The notes under the pieces are model-generated. The model ran no database searches. It had not been told where the DNA came from and saw nothing but the letters and a program-made list of their open reading frames with translations. Positions 6,287-13,745 of a DNA stretch of 13,745 bases are shown here, piece after piece. The position numbers and the translations under genes are program-made. How positions within the stretch are numbered: the stretch's first letter is position 1; each line of letters starts with the position of its first letter. This stretch comes from Dehalococcoidia bacterium. GTDB taxonomy: Bacteria; Chloroflexota; Dehalococcoidia; JACQUA01. Where the stretch lies: the NCBI GenBank assembly GCA_030689845.1, contig JAUYHV010000127.1, positions 1-13,745 of the forward strand, given 5' to 3'.

Positions 6287-6348
6287 ATCAGGCCGGGGTA
6301 ATACACTTCGGGCGCTCCGGGGGGACAGTTCTTTCATCCGGGGCCGTA

Positions 6349-6357
6349 TGTTATAAT
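6349..6357 (+). promoter_or_regulatory. Extended -10 promoter ahead of the isochorismatase-like gene
   Basis: TG-T-TATAAT (6349-6357) is a perfect extended -10 element. No good -35 lies at the usual distance (TTCTTT at 6329-6334), which is acceptable for extended -10 promoters. Transcription would start near 6364, giving a leader of about 105 nt. Confidence 0.45.
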
Positions 6358-6469
6358 TCTCGAATAGCAGCCCTTTGCCGGTCTTTTCACAAACCGGTAA
6401 AAAATAATGATGGCTTGATGAAATACTGCCGTCAGTTATGGATAAATTGTATCGAAGGAGAGCGGAAAT

Positions 6470-7138
6470 ATGGTTAGCGATAATGAAATGAAGTCCCAGA
6501 TGATAGAGGCCAGGCAGGAACTGAGTGTATGGAAATCCAGGGCGGAAAAAGCAGAGGAAGAACTGACAGACGTTCGGGCCCTTCTGGAAAAAGCAAAACC
6601 TGCGCTTCCAGAAACAGCCCCCATGACCCTCGATCCCGCAATCACTGCCCTGCTGGTTCTCGACTTGACTAACCGCTGCAATGACCCGTCCCAGGTATGC
6701 AGCCAGATAGTGGGCGGCGTTAACAACCTGGTGGAGAAAGCCCGTAAAGCGGGGGTACTTGTTATTTACACATTGATAGCCGGGGCTAAAGATACACCTC
6801 AAGGGGGCGTATGGAACGGCTTTAACGCCTTGCCCGGTGAGCCCGTCCTGGCGCCGGATGCTTATGACAAATTCGACGGCGGCGAAATACGGGGCTTCCT
6901 GGAAAAAAGAGGTGTTAAAAACGTTATCGTCACCGGCGCATCCTCAAACTTTGCTGTTTTATATACTTCTACAACTGCGGCACGCCTGTATCACTACAAC
7001 GTGGTTATTCCTGTGGATGGTATCATTGCCCGCACACCCTACGAAGGGGACTACTCAGTATACCAGTTTACCAGGCTGCCTGGCGCTGCCCAGTACTTCT
7101 CTTTCACCACCCTTGGCGGTATCGAATTTAAGGGATAG
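6470..7138 (+). CDS. Isochorismatase-fold protein lacking the nucleophile cysteine, with coiled-coil N-terminus
   Basis: The protein has 222 residues. Residues 1-45 are highly charged and heptad-like (SRAEKAEEELTDVRALLEKA), a probable coiled coil that is not part of the standard fold. From about 55 the isochorismatase-like hydrolase fold follows: ITALLVLDLTNRC carries the expected Asp (Asp65), and NVIVTGASSNFAVLYTSTTAA matches the family motif VVTGV-TN-CV-TA. At the cysteine position stands Ala162. The family lysine normally lies about 33 residues before that cysteine, which would be Pro129 here; Lys134 is nearby but seems to occupy the aromatic-preceding position. Only one of three catalytic residues is thus clear. 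True isochorismatases (EntB, PhzD) also lack the Cys but keep Asp and Lys, so vinyl-ether hydrolysis is not excluded. AAGGAG at 6455-6460 supports the start. Cytoplasmic single-gene unit. Confidence 0.88.
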   Translation: MVSDNEMKSQMIEARQELSVWKSRAEKAEEELTDVRALLEKAKPALPETAPMTLDPAITALLVLDLTNRCNDPSQVCSQIVGGVNNLVEKARKAGVLVIYTLIAGAKDTPQGGVWNGFNALPGEPVLAPDAYDKFDGGEIRGFLEKRGVKNVIVTGASSNFAVLYTSTTAARLYHYNVVIPVDGIIARTPYEGDYSVYQFTRLPGAAQYFSFTTLGGIEFKG

Positions 7139-7343
7139 AGGATGGGCGTTATAGTTCCCGCAATGGTCCTCTGTATGTAAGGGGTATTACTATTGTGTCC
7201 GGGTAACGAATCCCGGTTGCAAATATCACGGGAACGTGACTTTCCCGGGTATATAACAGCCTGATTCGAGGGCAGTATTAAGCAGGCGCTCAATTCAACT
7301 GAGTATTGTCCGATACCTGAAAAAAACGGTATATTGGGTTACA

Positions 7344-9680
7344 TTATTGAGGCAGGCGCAACATCCTGTTTATCATTGCCTTTCTTGTCCTCCTCCACGC
7401 AGCTTCCAGGCTACTCCTTGTTTTTCCGTCCCATCGTTTCCCGGCGAAGGTAACCCCAACATAGCTTGTAACTATTTCATTGATATCGCCTGCCCGGTCG
7501 GGTAAAACATCCTCTAATCTGTTGCCGTATTCCCAGGGAGTATCCGTTGAGCGCGGTATTTCCCGAACAAGAAACCCCAATCTTCTCAATTTTTGATATG
7601 TCGTCGCAGGAAAGGCAAGCCCAAAAAGACTGAGGTTCCACCATAGAATGGCCATGAACAATACCAGACCGGAGGCACCCAGCGGAATAATCAGGTTTTT
7701 ATATTTTCTAAAACCTGATTCGGATGCGGCAATTTCAACGAGATCTTCCTCCTCGTCTTCTATGTAAGCGGGAGCAGGCTCATGCGCCGGCAATGCCTGA
7801 GATGGTGTCGGCTCAAATTCAACCCAACCGTATCCAGGGAAAAACACTTCGGGCCAGGAGTGGGCATTAGATTCTCTGATTACATAGACATCGTCCTCGA
7901 TATCATATTCCCCGTTGTTATAACCGGCAACTATTCTTGCCGGTATACCGACCGAACGGAGCATCACCGCCATGCTGGAGGCAAAATAGTCACAATAACC
8001 CTCCGGGGCATCGAATAAAAAATACTCCACAACATCCATATCGGCAGGAGGGTAGTTGATTGCCGTATTATACGTAAGCCGCCTGAGATATGACTCTATT
8101 GCCAGGGCTTTTTCATATGGGTTTTCGGCATCCTCAGTTATTTCCCGCGCCAGTTGCTTTACCGAATCGGGAAAGTCTTCCGGCAGTTGGAGGTAGCGGT
8201 CCGTAACCCATCCCGGATAATCGGTAGGGGCTTTACCCAGGACCAGGTGAGTCGCCGTAGAGACAGAGGACTCTATAGAGTACACTGTTTTCCGCTTGAT
8301 CCCCGCCAGGTGGCGAACACCCAGGACATCCTGGAACTCCGGTTCCTGCCTGGTAACTTCCACCGCTCTATACCGTGACCCCTCCCGGACAATCCGTTTC
8401 AGGGTAAATCCCTGTGAGGGGATGCTGGCGATTCTTCTTAATTCGTTAGCGCCCCGGCTCCCCGTGAAACCCTGCCCCAGTTCCCCGGCCAGTTTCTGCA
8501 CGTCTTCAGGAAAAACAGAAGACGGTGAGCCTGCGCCCAGGGGGAGGTAAAAAGTCATGGGTGAGGAAAAAAGCGCCGTGCTTCTCAGACTGGAGGAGCG
8601 GGGTTGTCCCATGTAAAAGACTACATCCGTGGGATTATCCACCTCGATAGTCAAGGCAATATTCTGGCGGGACTGGTAAACTTCAGGCAACACCTCAAGA
8701 ATACCGGCTACCGGTGGAGCGTTCGGGGCCGTTTGCTGCCAGCCCCTGCCGGTATAAACGTCATAGGTAGCTCCGATAAGGTACCCCGCAACGGGGGATT
8801 TTACAGTCATGACCGGGCTGTGGGGCAGGTCTATCCCTCCCTTCAGGGTCATCTCACTGTCAAAACTGTGAAGAGACGCTGCCCCTGAAGACAGCGTTTC
8901 CACAACAGGGTTCGGGGTAAAATAACGATTAAAACCGTATTCCAGGCGCATCCATTGACTTTCAACCCTGGACTTAAATCCACCTGCCCCGGGGATTTTG
9001 GCAGAAGGCACGTTCCATGCAATTCCCATTATGGGCAGGCTCACGGTGAGCAGAAGCGCCAGGGATGCCAGGCGCTGGGAATATCTCCAGGTGTCTTTTA
9101 ATGCTAAATTCACAATAAAAAGTGTCAGGATAAGCAGGTACAGTCCGAAATACAGGGAAATTTCATGGGGTATATAACGGGAATTTACAAAAATCCAGAA
9201 TGCCGTTGGAATAACCGCCGTCCATTTGTGCCTGTGGCGTACCATCCACCACATGGAAAGATAAGACATCAGCCACATGATAAAAAGCATCAGTAAAACC
9301 AGGGGGAGGCTGTCGGCTGCAGGGGCTCCGCCGCGAACGATGTCCCACCAGACATCAATACGGTAAAGCAAAATAGAAAGTTTGCTGGACCAACCAGGGG
9401 CTGACATGGTGCTTGCCCCTAAGCCCATGATACCTGCCAGGGCGAAAAACGTGGATACAAGGTGACAGACCCAGGATGACAGTTTACTCATGCCTAAAAG
9501 CCAGGCAAAAAACAGGGTAAACAGGCAAAAATAAACCAGCTTTGGAAGCTCTATCCAGCCCGACCTTTCGGTGATGATAACAGCTACAAGCACCAGCAGC
9601 GATAGCAACAAGAGGTTTATAAGGCTCCTTGTAATGGCTGAAAATGGCCTGTTAGGCCTTGAAACTACCTGTTGTGCCAT
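7344..9680 (-). CDS. TgpA-like membrane transglutaminase-domain protein
   Basis: The protein has 778 residues. The first 225 contain about six or seven membrane helices (near 20-38, 45-63, 70-90, 125-146, 152-168, 173-194, 203-222), like the DUF3488/TgpA N-terminal region. A large extracytoplasmic part follows, containing a transglutaminase-core domain with Cys563 (APEGYCDYFASSMAVMLRSVGIPAR), His607 (SNAHSWPEVFF) and an acidic third residue in WVEFEPTP, where Glu623 stands for the usual Asp. After an acidic stretch (EDEEEDLVE, 641-649) one more helix (about 663-683) leads to a cytoplasmic tail of about 95 residues resembling DUF4129. Such proteins are thought to process or crosslink envelope proteins. 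The gene lies 16 bp after the DUF58 gene, an operon known from many bacteria. AAGG precedes the ATG. It converges on the isochorismatase-like gene with 205 bp between. Confidence 0.93.
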   Translation of the reverse strand: MAQQVVSRPNRPFSAITRSLINLLLLSLLVLVAVIITERSGWIELPKLVYFCLFTLFFAWLLGMSKLSSWVCHLVSTFFALAGIMGLGASTMSAPGWSSKLSILLYRIDVWWDIVRGGAPAADSLPLVLLMLFIMWLMSYLSMWWMVRHRHKWTAVIPTAFWIFVNSRYIPHEISLYFGLYLLILTLFIVNLALKDTWRYSQRLASLALLLTVSLPIMGIAWNVPSAKIPGAGGFKSRVESQWMRLEYGFNRYFTPNPVVETLSSGAASLHSFDSEMTLKGGIDLPHSPVMTVKSPVAGYLIGATYDVYTGRGWQQTAPNAPPVAGILEVLPEVYQSRQNIALTIEVDNPTDVVFYMGQPRSSSLRSTALFSSPMTFYLPLGAGSPSSVFPEDVQKLAGELGQGFTGSRGANELRRIASIPSQGFTLKRIVREGSRYRAVEVTRQEPEFQDVLGVRHLAGIKRKTVYSIESSVSTATHLVLGKAPTDYPGWVTDRYLQLPEDFPDSVKQLAREITEDAENPYEKALAIESYLRRLTYNTAINYPPADMDVVEYFLFDAPEGYCDYFASSMAVMLRSVGIPARIVAGYNNGEYDIEDDVYVIRESNAHSWPEVFFPGYGWVEFEPTPSQALPAHEPAPAYIEDEEEDLVEIAASESGFRKYKNLIIPLGASGLVLFMAILWWNLSLFGLAFPATTYQKLRRLGFLVREIPRSTDTPWEYGNRLEDVLPDRAGDINEIVTSYVGVTFAGKRWDGKTRSSLEAAWRRTRKAMINRMLRLPQ

Positions 9681-9696
9681 GAAAATGCCTTTACGC

Positions 9697-10959
9697 TCAT
9701 TTTGAAGCCGCCGTCTCCCCTTCCGAAACTAAATCTGCATGGTCACGCATACCTTGTGAAAGGGGTTTTCCCGGGGTAATGACATAAGCCTTTACTCTGG
9801 AAGCCCGGAGCGCCGCAACCAGGGGGTAAAGAGCCTCTTTGTCCTGGTGACCCGGCGGCTCCGCCTGGATCAGGCGGCAATCCACGCCCTGCCCTTTGAG
9901 ATGCCTTATTACAGGTTCCAGTTCGGGGTCGGTACGGTGGCTGAAAACGATAACAGCCAGCCCGGAGGAAATAACCGATATTTCATGCCTGATTACTTCA
10001 TAAACGGGCATTCTGCCCATGGGTTGAGCCAGGGCCATCTCTGTCAATAAACTCCACAGGTGGTGTTTGTCGCTGGAATTTTCAACAAAATGCCGTTCCC
10101 CGCTGTAGTAGATCAACCCTGCTGACCTTCCCGCCTCGACAAGCTTTTTTGCCACCGAAGCAGCGGCTTTAACCAGGAGTTCAATGTTATCCCTGGCAGA
10201 AGGGAAGCCTTCCTCCTGCATGTCTAAAACCAACCATGTCTGGTTACTGATATCAGGCTCCGGGATTTTTACCATTAAATTACCCATCCTGGCTGTGCTC
10301 GGCCAGTGTATACGCCGAAAATCATCACCCGCCACATATGGGCGGACCCCGCTCATCTGGCTGGAAAGCAAATCCTGAAGGCGCCTTTGACGCGTAGAAA
10401 TGCTGTCTTTGCCAAGTTCAATGTCGAAAAAAGGCAGTTCTTCGGTCTCAGGGTAAACGATAATCTCTTTCTCATCCCCGTATGCTTTCCTGTGCTTCAG
10501 GAGCCGGAAAGGGTCCCATGTGGTGACGTTTACCGGGCCTAAAGCGTACAAACCTCTGTTAGGACACGAGACTGAAAAAGATAATTCTTTCGTCCTGCCC
10601 GGTAACAGGGAAATTATTTGCTGAACGGGATTACTGTAGATTGTTGAAGCCACGGAAACTTCCAGCCACAACCGGGGGAAAGAAGAGGAATTTTCCACAG
10701 AATACGTTATATTTAATGACTCGCCGGCGGTTAGAACCGAAGTGCTGGTATCAAAGCGGGCTGTGATTCCCCTGGTACTGTTTAATTGTGTCCATAAAAA
10801 ACCAAAAACTGCAGCCATTATCAGGAAATAAGCTGCCCTGAAAAGAAGCAGGGCATCGCTGATAAAAGCTGTAAAGAGGGAAAGAAAACATGCTAATATG
10901 ACAACAACGTAGCGGCGTTTTAAAATTGAAGCAAATGCCTTCAGCCGATGCTTTAGCAT
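9697..10959 (-). CDS. DUF58 domain protein (vWA-like), partner of MoxR
   Basis: The protein has 420 residues from the ATG at 10959. Two N-terminal membrane helices (about 17-36 and 39-57) are followed by a beta-rich region with RGLYALGPVNVTTWDPFRLLK, then the DUF58 hallmark VRPYVAGDDFRRIHWPSTAR (about 205-224) and a vWA-like alpha/beta domain beginning TWLVLDMQEEG. DUF58 proteins are encoded next to MoxR ATPases and are thought to work with them as chaperones in assembly of envelope or metal-dependent complexes. It sits 40 bp after the MoxR stop and 16 bp before the transglutaminase gene. The start is not certain: in-frame GTG at 10971 (with GGAGAG upstream) and TTG at 10986 are possible. I prefer the ATG, which has GGGGGGA just upstream and the helix soon after. 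Confidence 0.9.
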   Translation of the reverse strand: MLKHRLKAFASILKRRYVVVILACFLSLFTAFISDALLLFRAAYFLIMAAVFGFLWTQLNSTRGITARFDTSTSVLTAGESLNITYSVENSSSFPRLWLEVSVASTIYSNPVQQIISLLPGRTKELSFSVSCPNRGLYALGPVNVTTWDPFRLLKHRKAYGDEKEIIVYPETEELPFFDIELGKDSISTRQRRLQDLLSSQMSGVRPYVAGDDFRRIHWPSTARMGNLMVKIPEPDISNQTWLVLDMQEEGFPSARDNIELLVKAAASVAKKLVEAGRSAGLIYYSGERHFVENSSDKHHLWSLLTEMALAQPMGRMPVYEVIRHEISVISSGLAVIVFSHRTDPELEPVIRHLKGQGVDCRLIQAEPPGHQDKEALYPLVAALRASRVKAYVITPGKPLSQGMRDHADLVSEGETAASK

Positions 10960-10999
10960 ACTTCCCCCCACTCTGTTTCTCTCCAAACTGTTACTGTTA

Positions 11000-11962
11000 T
11001 TACGTGATTTGCTGCGGGCGTTTTACGGGTTTTCCTCCGGGTACCGGTACTTTGTCCAGAATCCCGAGAATAACGGATTCGTTTCTGTAGCCGTTTGTCC
11101 GCGCTGCCAGTTTAACCATGAGACGGTGGGAGAGGGTTTCCGTCGCAAGGGCTTTAACATCATCCGGCACAACAAAGTCCCTGCCGTTGATAAGTGCCCG
11201 TGCCTGGGCGGTCCTGAATAAGGCCAGGGAACCCCTGGGTGAAGCGCCGAGGAAAACGTCAGGGTGGTTGCGGGTGGCTTCAACGATCCTGACGATATAC
11301 TCCTTTACCAGTTTATCCACATATATCTCCCTGGTGGCTTCCTGGAGCTGGAGCAGTTCTTCCGCACTTGCTACCTGCTCTAAACGGTCGATAGGGTGCT
11401 GGATTTTCTGCTGTTCCATGATAGAGATTTCATCCTGGAAAGAAGGATAACCTAATTTCAGGTGGACGAGAAAGCGGTCCAGTTCCGCTTCGGGGAGGGG
11501 AAAAGTGCCGTCACGTTCCACGGGATTTTCGGTAGCCATGATAAAGAAAGGCTTGGGCAGGACATGGGATATCCCTTCAATAGTAACCTGCCTCTCCTCC
11601 ATACATTCCAGCAAAGCTGCCTGAGTCTTGGGAGATGCCCGGTTTATTTCATCCGCCAGGATAATCTGCCCGAAAATAGGGCCGGGCCGGAACTCGAACT
11701 CACATGATTTCTGGTTATAAATTGAAGTACCTGTAATATCACTCGGGAGTATGTCGGGGGCAAACTGGATACGCTTGAATACGCAGCCGAAAGACTTGGC
11801 TATTGCCTTGGCCAGGGTTGTCTTCCCGGTCCCCGGAACGTCTTCTATCAGAAGGTGCCCCTGCGACAGCAGGGCAATAAAAGCTAATTCGAGCTCGCTT
11901 CTTTTGCCGAGAATAACGCTGTTTATATTATTTAAAATTCTTCCTATTGTGTCCTGGTACAA
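11000..11962 (-). CDS. MoxR-family AAA+ ATPase
   Basis: The protein has 320 residues. Walker A is EDVPGTGKTTLAKA (GTGKT at 44-48), Walker B is IILADEINRA (100-109), and sensor 1 is ATENP (143-147), followed by EGTFPLPEAELDRF-type sequence (RDGTFPLPEAELDRFLVHL) characteristic of MoxR. The C-terminal lid includes GASPRGSLALFRTAQARA, also a MoxR hallmark. MoxR ATPases are thought to be chaperones that act with vWA or DUF58 partners. Here it heads a MoxR-DUF58-transglutaminase operon. The start is a TTG at 11962: no ATG exists near the expected N-terminus and GAGG lies 10 nt upstream. The FmdB-type gene lies 81 bp upstream on the same strand and may be cotranscribed. Confidence 0.96.
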   Translation of the reverse strand: MYQDTIGRILNNINSVILGKRSELELAFIALLSQGHLLIEDVPGTGKTTLAKAIAKSFGCVFKRIQFAPDILPSDITGTSIYNQKSCEFEFRPGPIFGQIILADEINRASPKTQAALLECMEERQVTIEGISHVLPKPFFIMATENPVERDGTFPLPEAELDRFLVHLKLGYPSFQDEISIMEQQKIQHPIDRLEQVASAEELLQLQEATREIYVDKLVKEYIVRIVEATRNHPDVFLGASPRGSLALFRTAQARALINGRDFVVPDDVKALATETLSHRLMVKLAARTNGYRNESVILGILDKVPVPGGKPVKRPQQIT

Positions 11963-12043
11963 TTGATAAAAACCTCGACTTTTTGATTTATCTTGCTTTT
12001 GGCGGCTGCAGCCTTCAGCGGACCGCCCAATCGCCCCTTTTAT

Positions 12044-12241
12044 TTATTTTTCTGTTCCCCGGAAAGCCTCTTTTACCGGAAACCTGATGCGGTAATCGCA
12101 ATTGGTGGCGCAAACCGAAGTCAGCTTATCGGATGGGGTGCTGCAGCCGGGGCAAGGTGCCTTCTCATCGCAAAGGGATAACGGCCGCATGAGATCGAAG
12201 AACGACCCGCACTCCGGGCACTTGTATTCATAAATTGGCAT
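12044..12241 (-). CDS. FmdB-family zinc-ribbon protein
   Basis: This 65-aa protein begins MPIYEYKCPECGSFFD, the signature of the FmdB/CxxC_CxxC regulatory-type zinc ribbon. The zinc ligands are Cys8 and Cys11 in the first knuckle and Cys30 and Cys33 (APCPGCSTP) in the second; an additional Cys24 stands before the second knuckle, and Cys44 and Cys48 follow it. The role of the family is poorly known, with some members proposed to regulate amidase or formamidase genes. GGAGG lies upstream with about 11 nt spacing. It lies 81 bp ahead of MoxR on the same strand. The product probably binds one zinc ion. Confidence 0.88.
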   Translation of the reverse strand: MPIYEYKCPECGSFFDLMRPLSLCDEKAPCPGCSTPSDKLTSVCATNCDYRIRFPVKEAFRGTEK

Positions 12242-12272
12242 AGAGTTTGCGCCTCCTTAATTCTTAAGTACG

Positions 12273-12291
12273 TTTACAGGAAACCTGTAAA
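12273..12291. repeat. Perfect hairpin/palindrome between lipoprotein and FmdB genes
   Basis: TTTACAGG (12273-12280) and CCTGTAAA (12284-12291) form a perfect 8-bp inverted repeat around AAA. It lies 32 bp upstream of the FmdB start and 59 bp after the lipoprotein stop. No T-run follows on the minus strand, so it is a better candidate for an operator or RNA stem than for a rho-independent terminator. Confidence 0.4.
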
Positions 12292-12349
12292 ACAAAAACG
12301 ATACGGAAATGTCTAAAATAAACGGTTCGGTATTCAACTCTTTTTAATT

Positions 12350-12829
12350 TTACTTCCCGCCGCTTAATTCCTGCAGATCGGTTTCAATTCGCAAAGCATT
12401 GGCATTATATTGTGGAGAAGGAAGAACTCTGCCATCGTCAAAAACTACCCAGCCTGCCTGCTTCCAGTGAAGATTAATGCTGTCATCTTTTGCATCTTTT
12501 GCTTCCAGCATAACGTTCCACGTTCTTGTCCCATCCTTGAGCAGTTCGCTTCTGGCACTCCATTCCAGCCCCGAAGAGTAAAACTCGGAAAGATATGTCT
12601 TAGCTTTCGCAGTCACGGCTTTGGATAAAAGGTACTCCTGGACAACCAGCATAGCCTTGTCCTCGCTTAAAACTAACGTCCGCTTTGGTTCACTTTTTAC
12701 TGCTGCGGGAGTGGGAGCGGGAGTCGTAAAGCCGGGAATTTCCTGGCATCCGGCCAGGAACACAGCGCAAATTGTCAGGGCAAATACAAATCTCCACAAG
12801 CAAGCATCCATCCTAGTATAACGTTTCAT
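12350..12829 (-). CDS. Small lipoprotein, function unknown
   Basis: From the ATG at 12829 the protein has 159 residues. MKRYTR gives a basic n-region, then a hydrophobic core and the lipobox FLAGC, with Cys28 as the lipidated residue. A short Pro/Thr linker (TTPAPTPAAVK) precedes a globular domain of about 110 residues with pattern W-V-L-A and W-VFDDGRVLPS, resembling small NTF2-like or DUF4878-like extracellular domains, though no family can be named. The start is uncertain: a second ATG at 12811 would leave MDACLWRF with less basic charge, and upstream starts (12886, 12853) lie inside the IS630 transposase sequence. No Shine-Dalgarno is visible before either ATG. The IS630 transposase stop lies only 13 bp upstream, so the native promoter may have been displaced. 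Confidence 0.72.
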   Translation of the reverse strand: MKRYTRMDACLWRFVFALTICAVFLAGCQEIPGFTTPAPTPAAVKSEPKRTLVLSEDKAMLVVQEYLLSKAVTAKAKTYLSEFYSSGLEWSARSELLKDGTRTWNVMLEAKDAKDDSINLHWKQAGWVVFDDGRVLPSPQYNANALRIETDLQELSGGK

Positions 12830-12842
12830 TAAACTATATACA

Positions 12843-13745
12843 TTAAAAAGCATGGGCAAAATCGAATTTCTTCCACTGATGCACAACAGGAGAATCGTTG
12901 ATTTCCTTGACGCCTAACATGATTCTTTCTTTAAGTTCGTGTTTGGAATCTACGCGAATGTGCTTTAAAAATGTTCTTGCCATTTTCCCGAAGAGCGTTT
13001 CGACAAGGTTTAACCAGGAGCCATGTTTAGGCGTATGGACATAAACAAATCGTCCCGGTCTTCCGGCAAGGTATGTCATCGTCTCCTTGGAAATATGGGC
13101 GGAATGATTATCCAGGATGATACGGATGGTTGCTTCGGCTGGATAGCGGGCATCCAGAGCCTTAAGCAAAGATATGAACTCCCTGCTGCGATGCCTGTCA
13201 TGAACCTGGGCCGTCACATGACCGTTATGCAAATCCAGAGCTGCCAAAATAGACAGTGTCCCAAGGCGCTTGTATTCATAGTCTCTCATAACTCGGGATT
13301 GCTTGCCTGGTTCAGGCATGATATCCGGGGCGATATTCTTGATGGCCTGCACCTCCGGTTTTTCATCCACGGATACCGTTATAACAGACGGCATGCCATC
13401 CGTTTGCCCGGCATCGTTTTGAAGATTGACCTCCTTGTATACGCACAGAACATCCGCCATTTTCTGCTCGAATTCAGGATCACGTTTCTCAAGATAATAG
13501 GCCATCTTATCAGGGCGTATCGGATGTCCTTCAAGGATTCTCTGGATCGTAGCCTTGGCCGCTTTCTTCAAACAATCATATCCCGCTTCCGGTCCATATT
13601 TCCTGGCATGACTGGCCAGAGCACTCCGGGTCCACATCTCAGCAGCGTAACCATACTCAGTCGGTTTCTTGCAGGCCAGATTTATGACCCAGGCCTTCGC
13701 TTCTTCTGTAATCACAGGTTCCTTTGGACGATGATATTTGTCTTT
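12843..13745 (-). CDS. IS630-family transposase, N-terminus beyond right edge
   Basis: The last 300 codons are present and the frame remains open to the window edge, so the DNA-binding N-terminus lies outside. The DDE catalytic core is intact: SVDEKPEV supplies the first Asp, RIILDNHSAHIS the second, and PKHGSWLNLVETLFGKMAR the Glu, with 36 residues between second Asp and Glu. These motifs, especially LDNHSAH and SWLNLVE, identify the IS630/Tc1-mariner superfamily. A GTG at 13715 could be called as a start, but the preceding in-frame sequence (YHRPKEP) is plausible protein of the HTH-linker region. No frameshift or stop interrupts the visible part, so the copy may be active. Confidence 0.93.
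   Translation of the reverse strand, partial: KDKYHRPKEPVITEEAKAWVINLACKKPTEYGYAAEMWTRSALASHARKYGPEAGYDCLKKAAKATIQRILEGHPIRPDKMAYYLEKRDPEFEQKMADVLCVYKEVNLQNDAGQTDGMPSVITVSVDEKPEVQAIKNIAPDIMPEPGKQSRVMRDYEYKRLGTLSILAALDLHNGHVTAQVHDRHRSREFISLLKALDARYPAEATIRIILDNHSAHISKETMTYLAGRPGRFVYVHTPKHGSWLNLVETLFGKMARTFLKHIRVDSKHELKERIMLGVKEINDSPVVHQWKKFDFAHAF
12843..13745. mobile_element. IS630-family insertion sequence (partial; left end near 12830-12843)
   Basis: The element extends beyond the right edge, so its terminal inverted repeats and TA target duplication cannot be matched. Its left end must lie close to the transposase stop. The A/T-rich stretch just outside has the direct repeat CATTAAA at 12827-12833 and 12841-12847, which could be part of the end. 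I mark only the transposase portion because the true border is not visible. Confidence 0.7.

Larger units (their letters stand above)
6113..6469. other. 357-bp intergenic region before the isochorismatase-like gene
   Basis: It contains the terminator of the upstream gene (6185-6217), a short direct repeat of ATATCCGGC just after it, the palindrome at 6274-6286 and an extended -10 promoter (6349-6357). A weak stem CCGGT/ACCGG is also present in the leader near 6380-6400. No small gene or RNA was recognised. Confidence 0.55.

Noticed and set aside
6137..6802. 221-aa minus-strand ORF
   Set aside because: It runs through the terminator, an intergenic region and the antisense of the isochorismatase-like gene, with no domain or ribosome binding site.
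7199..7250. CCGGG/CCCGG and CGGGAA/TTCCCG stems between convergent genes
   Set aside because: Short 5-6-bp stems with long loops and no T-run, so not supportable as terminators.
7313..7332. ATACC/GGTAT stem with an A-run in its loop, after the transglutaminase gene
   Set aside because: The T-run on the minus strand falls in the loop rather than after the stem, so it does not have terminator form.

Overview
The window is a stretch of bacterial chromosome of moderate GC content. It most resembles Chloroflexota, possibly Dehalococcoidia. This is an inference from gene style: a solute-binding lipoprotein with a long Pro/Thr linker (PTPTP type), a second lipoprotein with a PAPTP linker, an FmdB-type zinc ribbon, and a MoxR/DUF58/transglutaminase operon. 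No rRNA or tRNA was seen, so the taxonomic call is tentative.

Left part (1-4300), single-gene units in alternating orientation. The N-terminal half of an MFS transporter runs off the left edge (minus). A complete clade-3-type haem catalase (plus) follows, with a good promoter and ribosome binding site. A branched-family nitrilase (minus) converges on the catalase, and a small four-helix membrane protein (plus) diverges from the nitrilase. A 372-bp gap ahead of the catalase holds a terminator-like hairpin, a possible 38-aa ORF and the catalase promoter.

Middle part (4291-7343). A 630-bp non-coding stretch holds two adjacent MITE-like units (about 144 and 151 bp), bounded by inverted copies of TCCCGCGAAAC. 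The second encloses a palindromic C-rich/G-rich repeat. After a likely promoter comes an orphan ABC-type solute-binding lipoprotein with no permease or ATPase nearby, closed by a very strong terminator. Next is an isochorismatase-fold protein that carries a charged coiled-coil N-terminus and lacks the family's nucleophilic cysteine.

Right part (7344-13745), all on the minus strand. In transcription order: the C-terminal 300 residues of an IS630-family transposase (entering from the right edge), a small lipoprotein, an FmdB zinc-ribbon protein, then MoxR AAA+ ATPase, DUF58 protein and a TgpA-like transmembrane transglutaminase. The last three are tightly packed and form a widely conserved operon thought to act in envelope protein maturation. 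The IS630 copy ends directly against the 5' end of the lipoprotein gene.

No clear new multi-gene system was found. The points most worth a second look are the active-site-deficient isochorismatase-like protein, the paired MITE-like repeats, and the small ORF with a strong Shine-Dalgarno sequence ahead of the catalase promoter.
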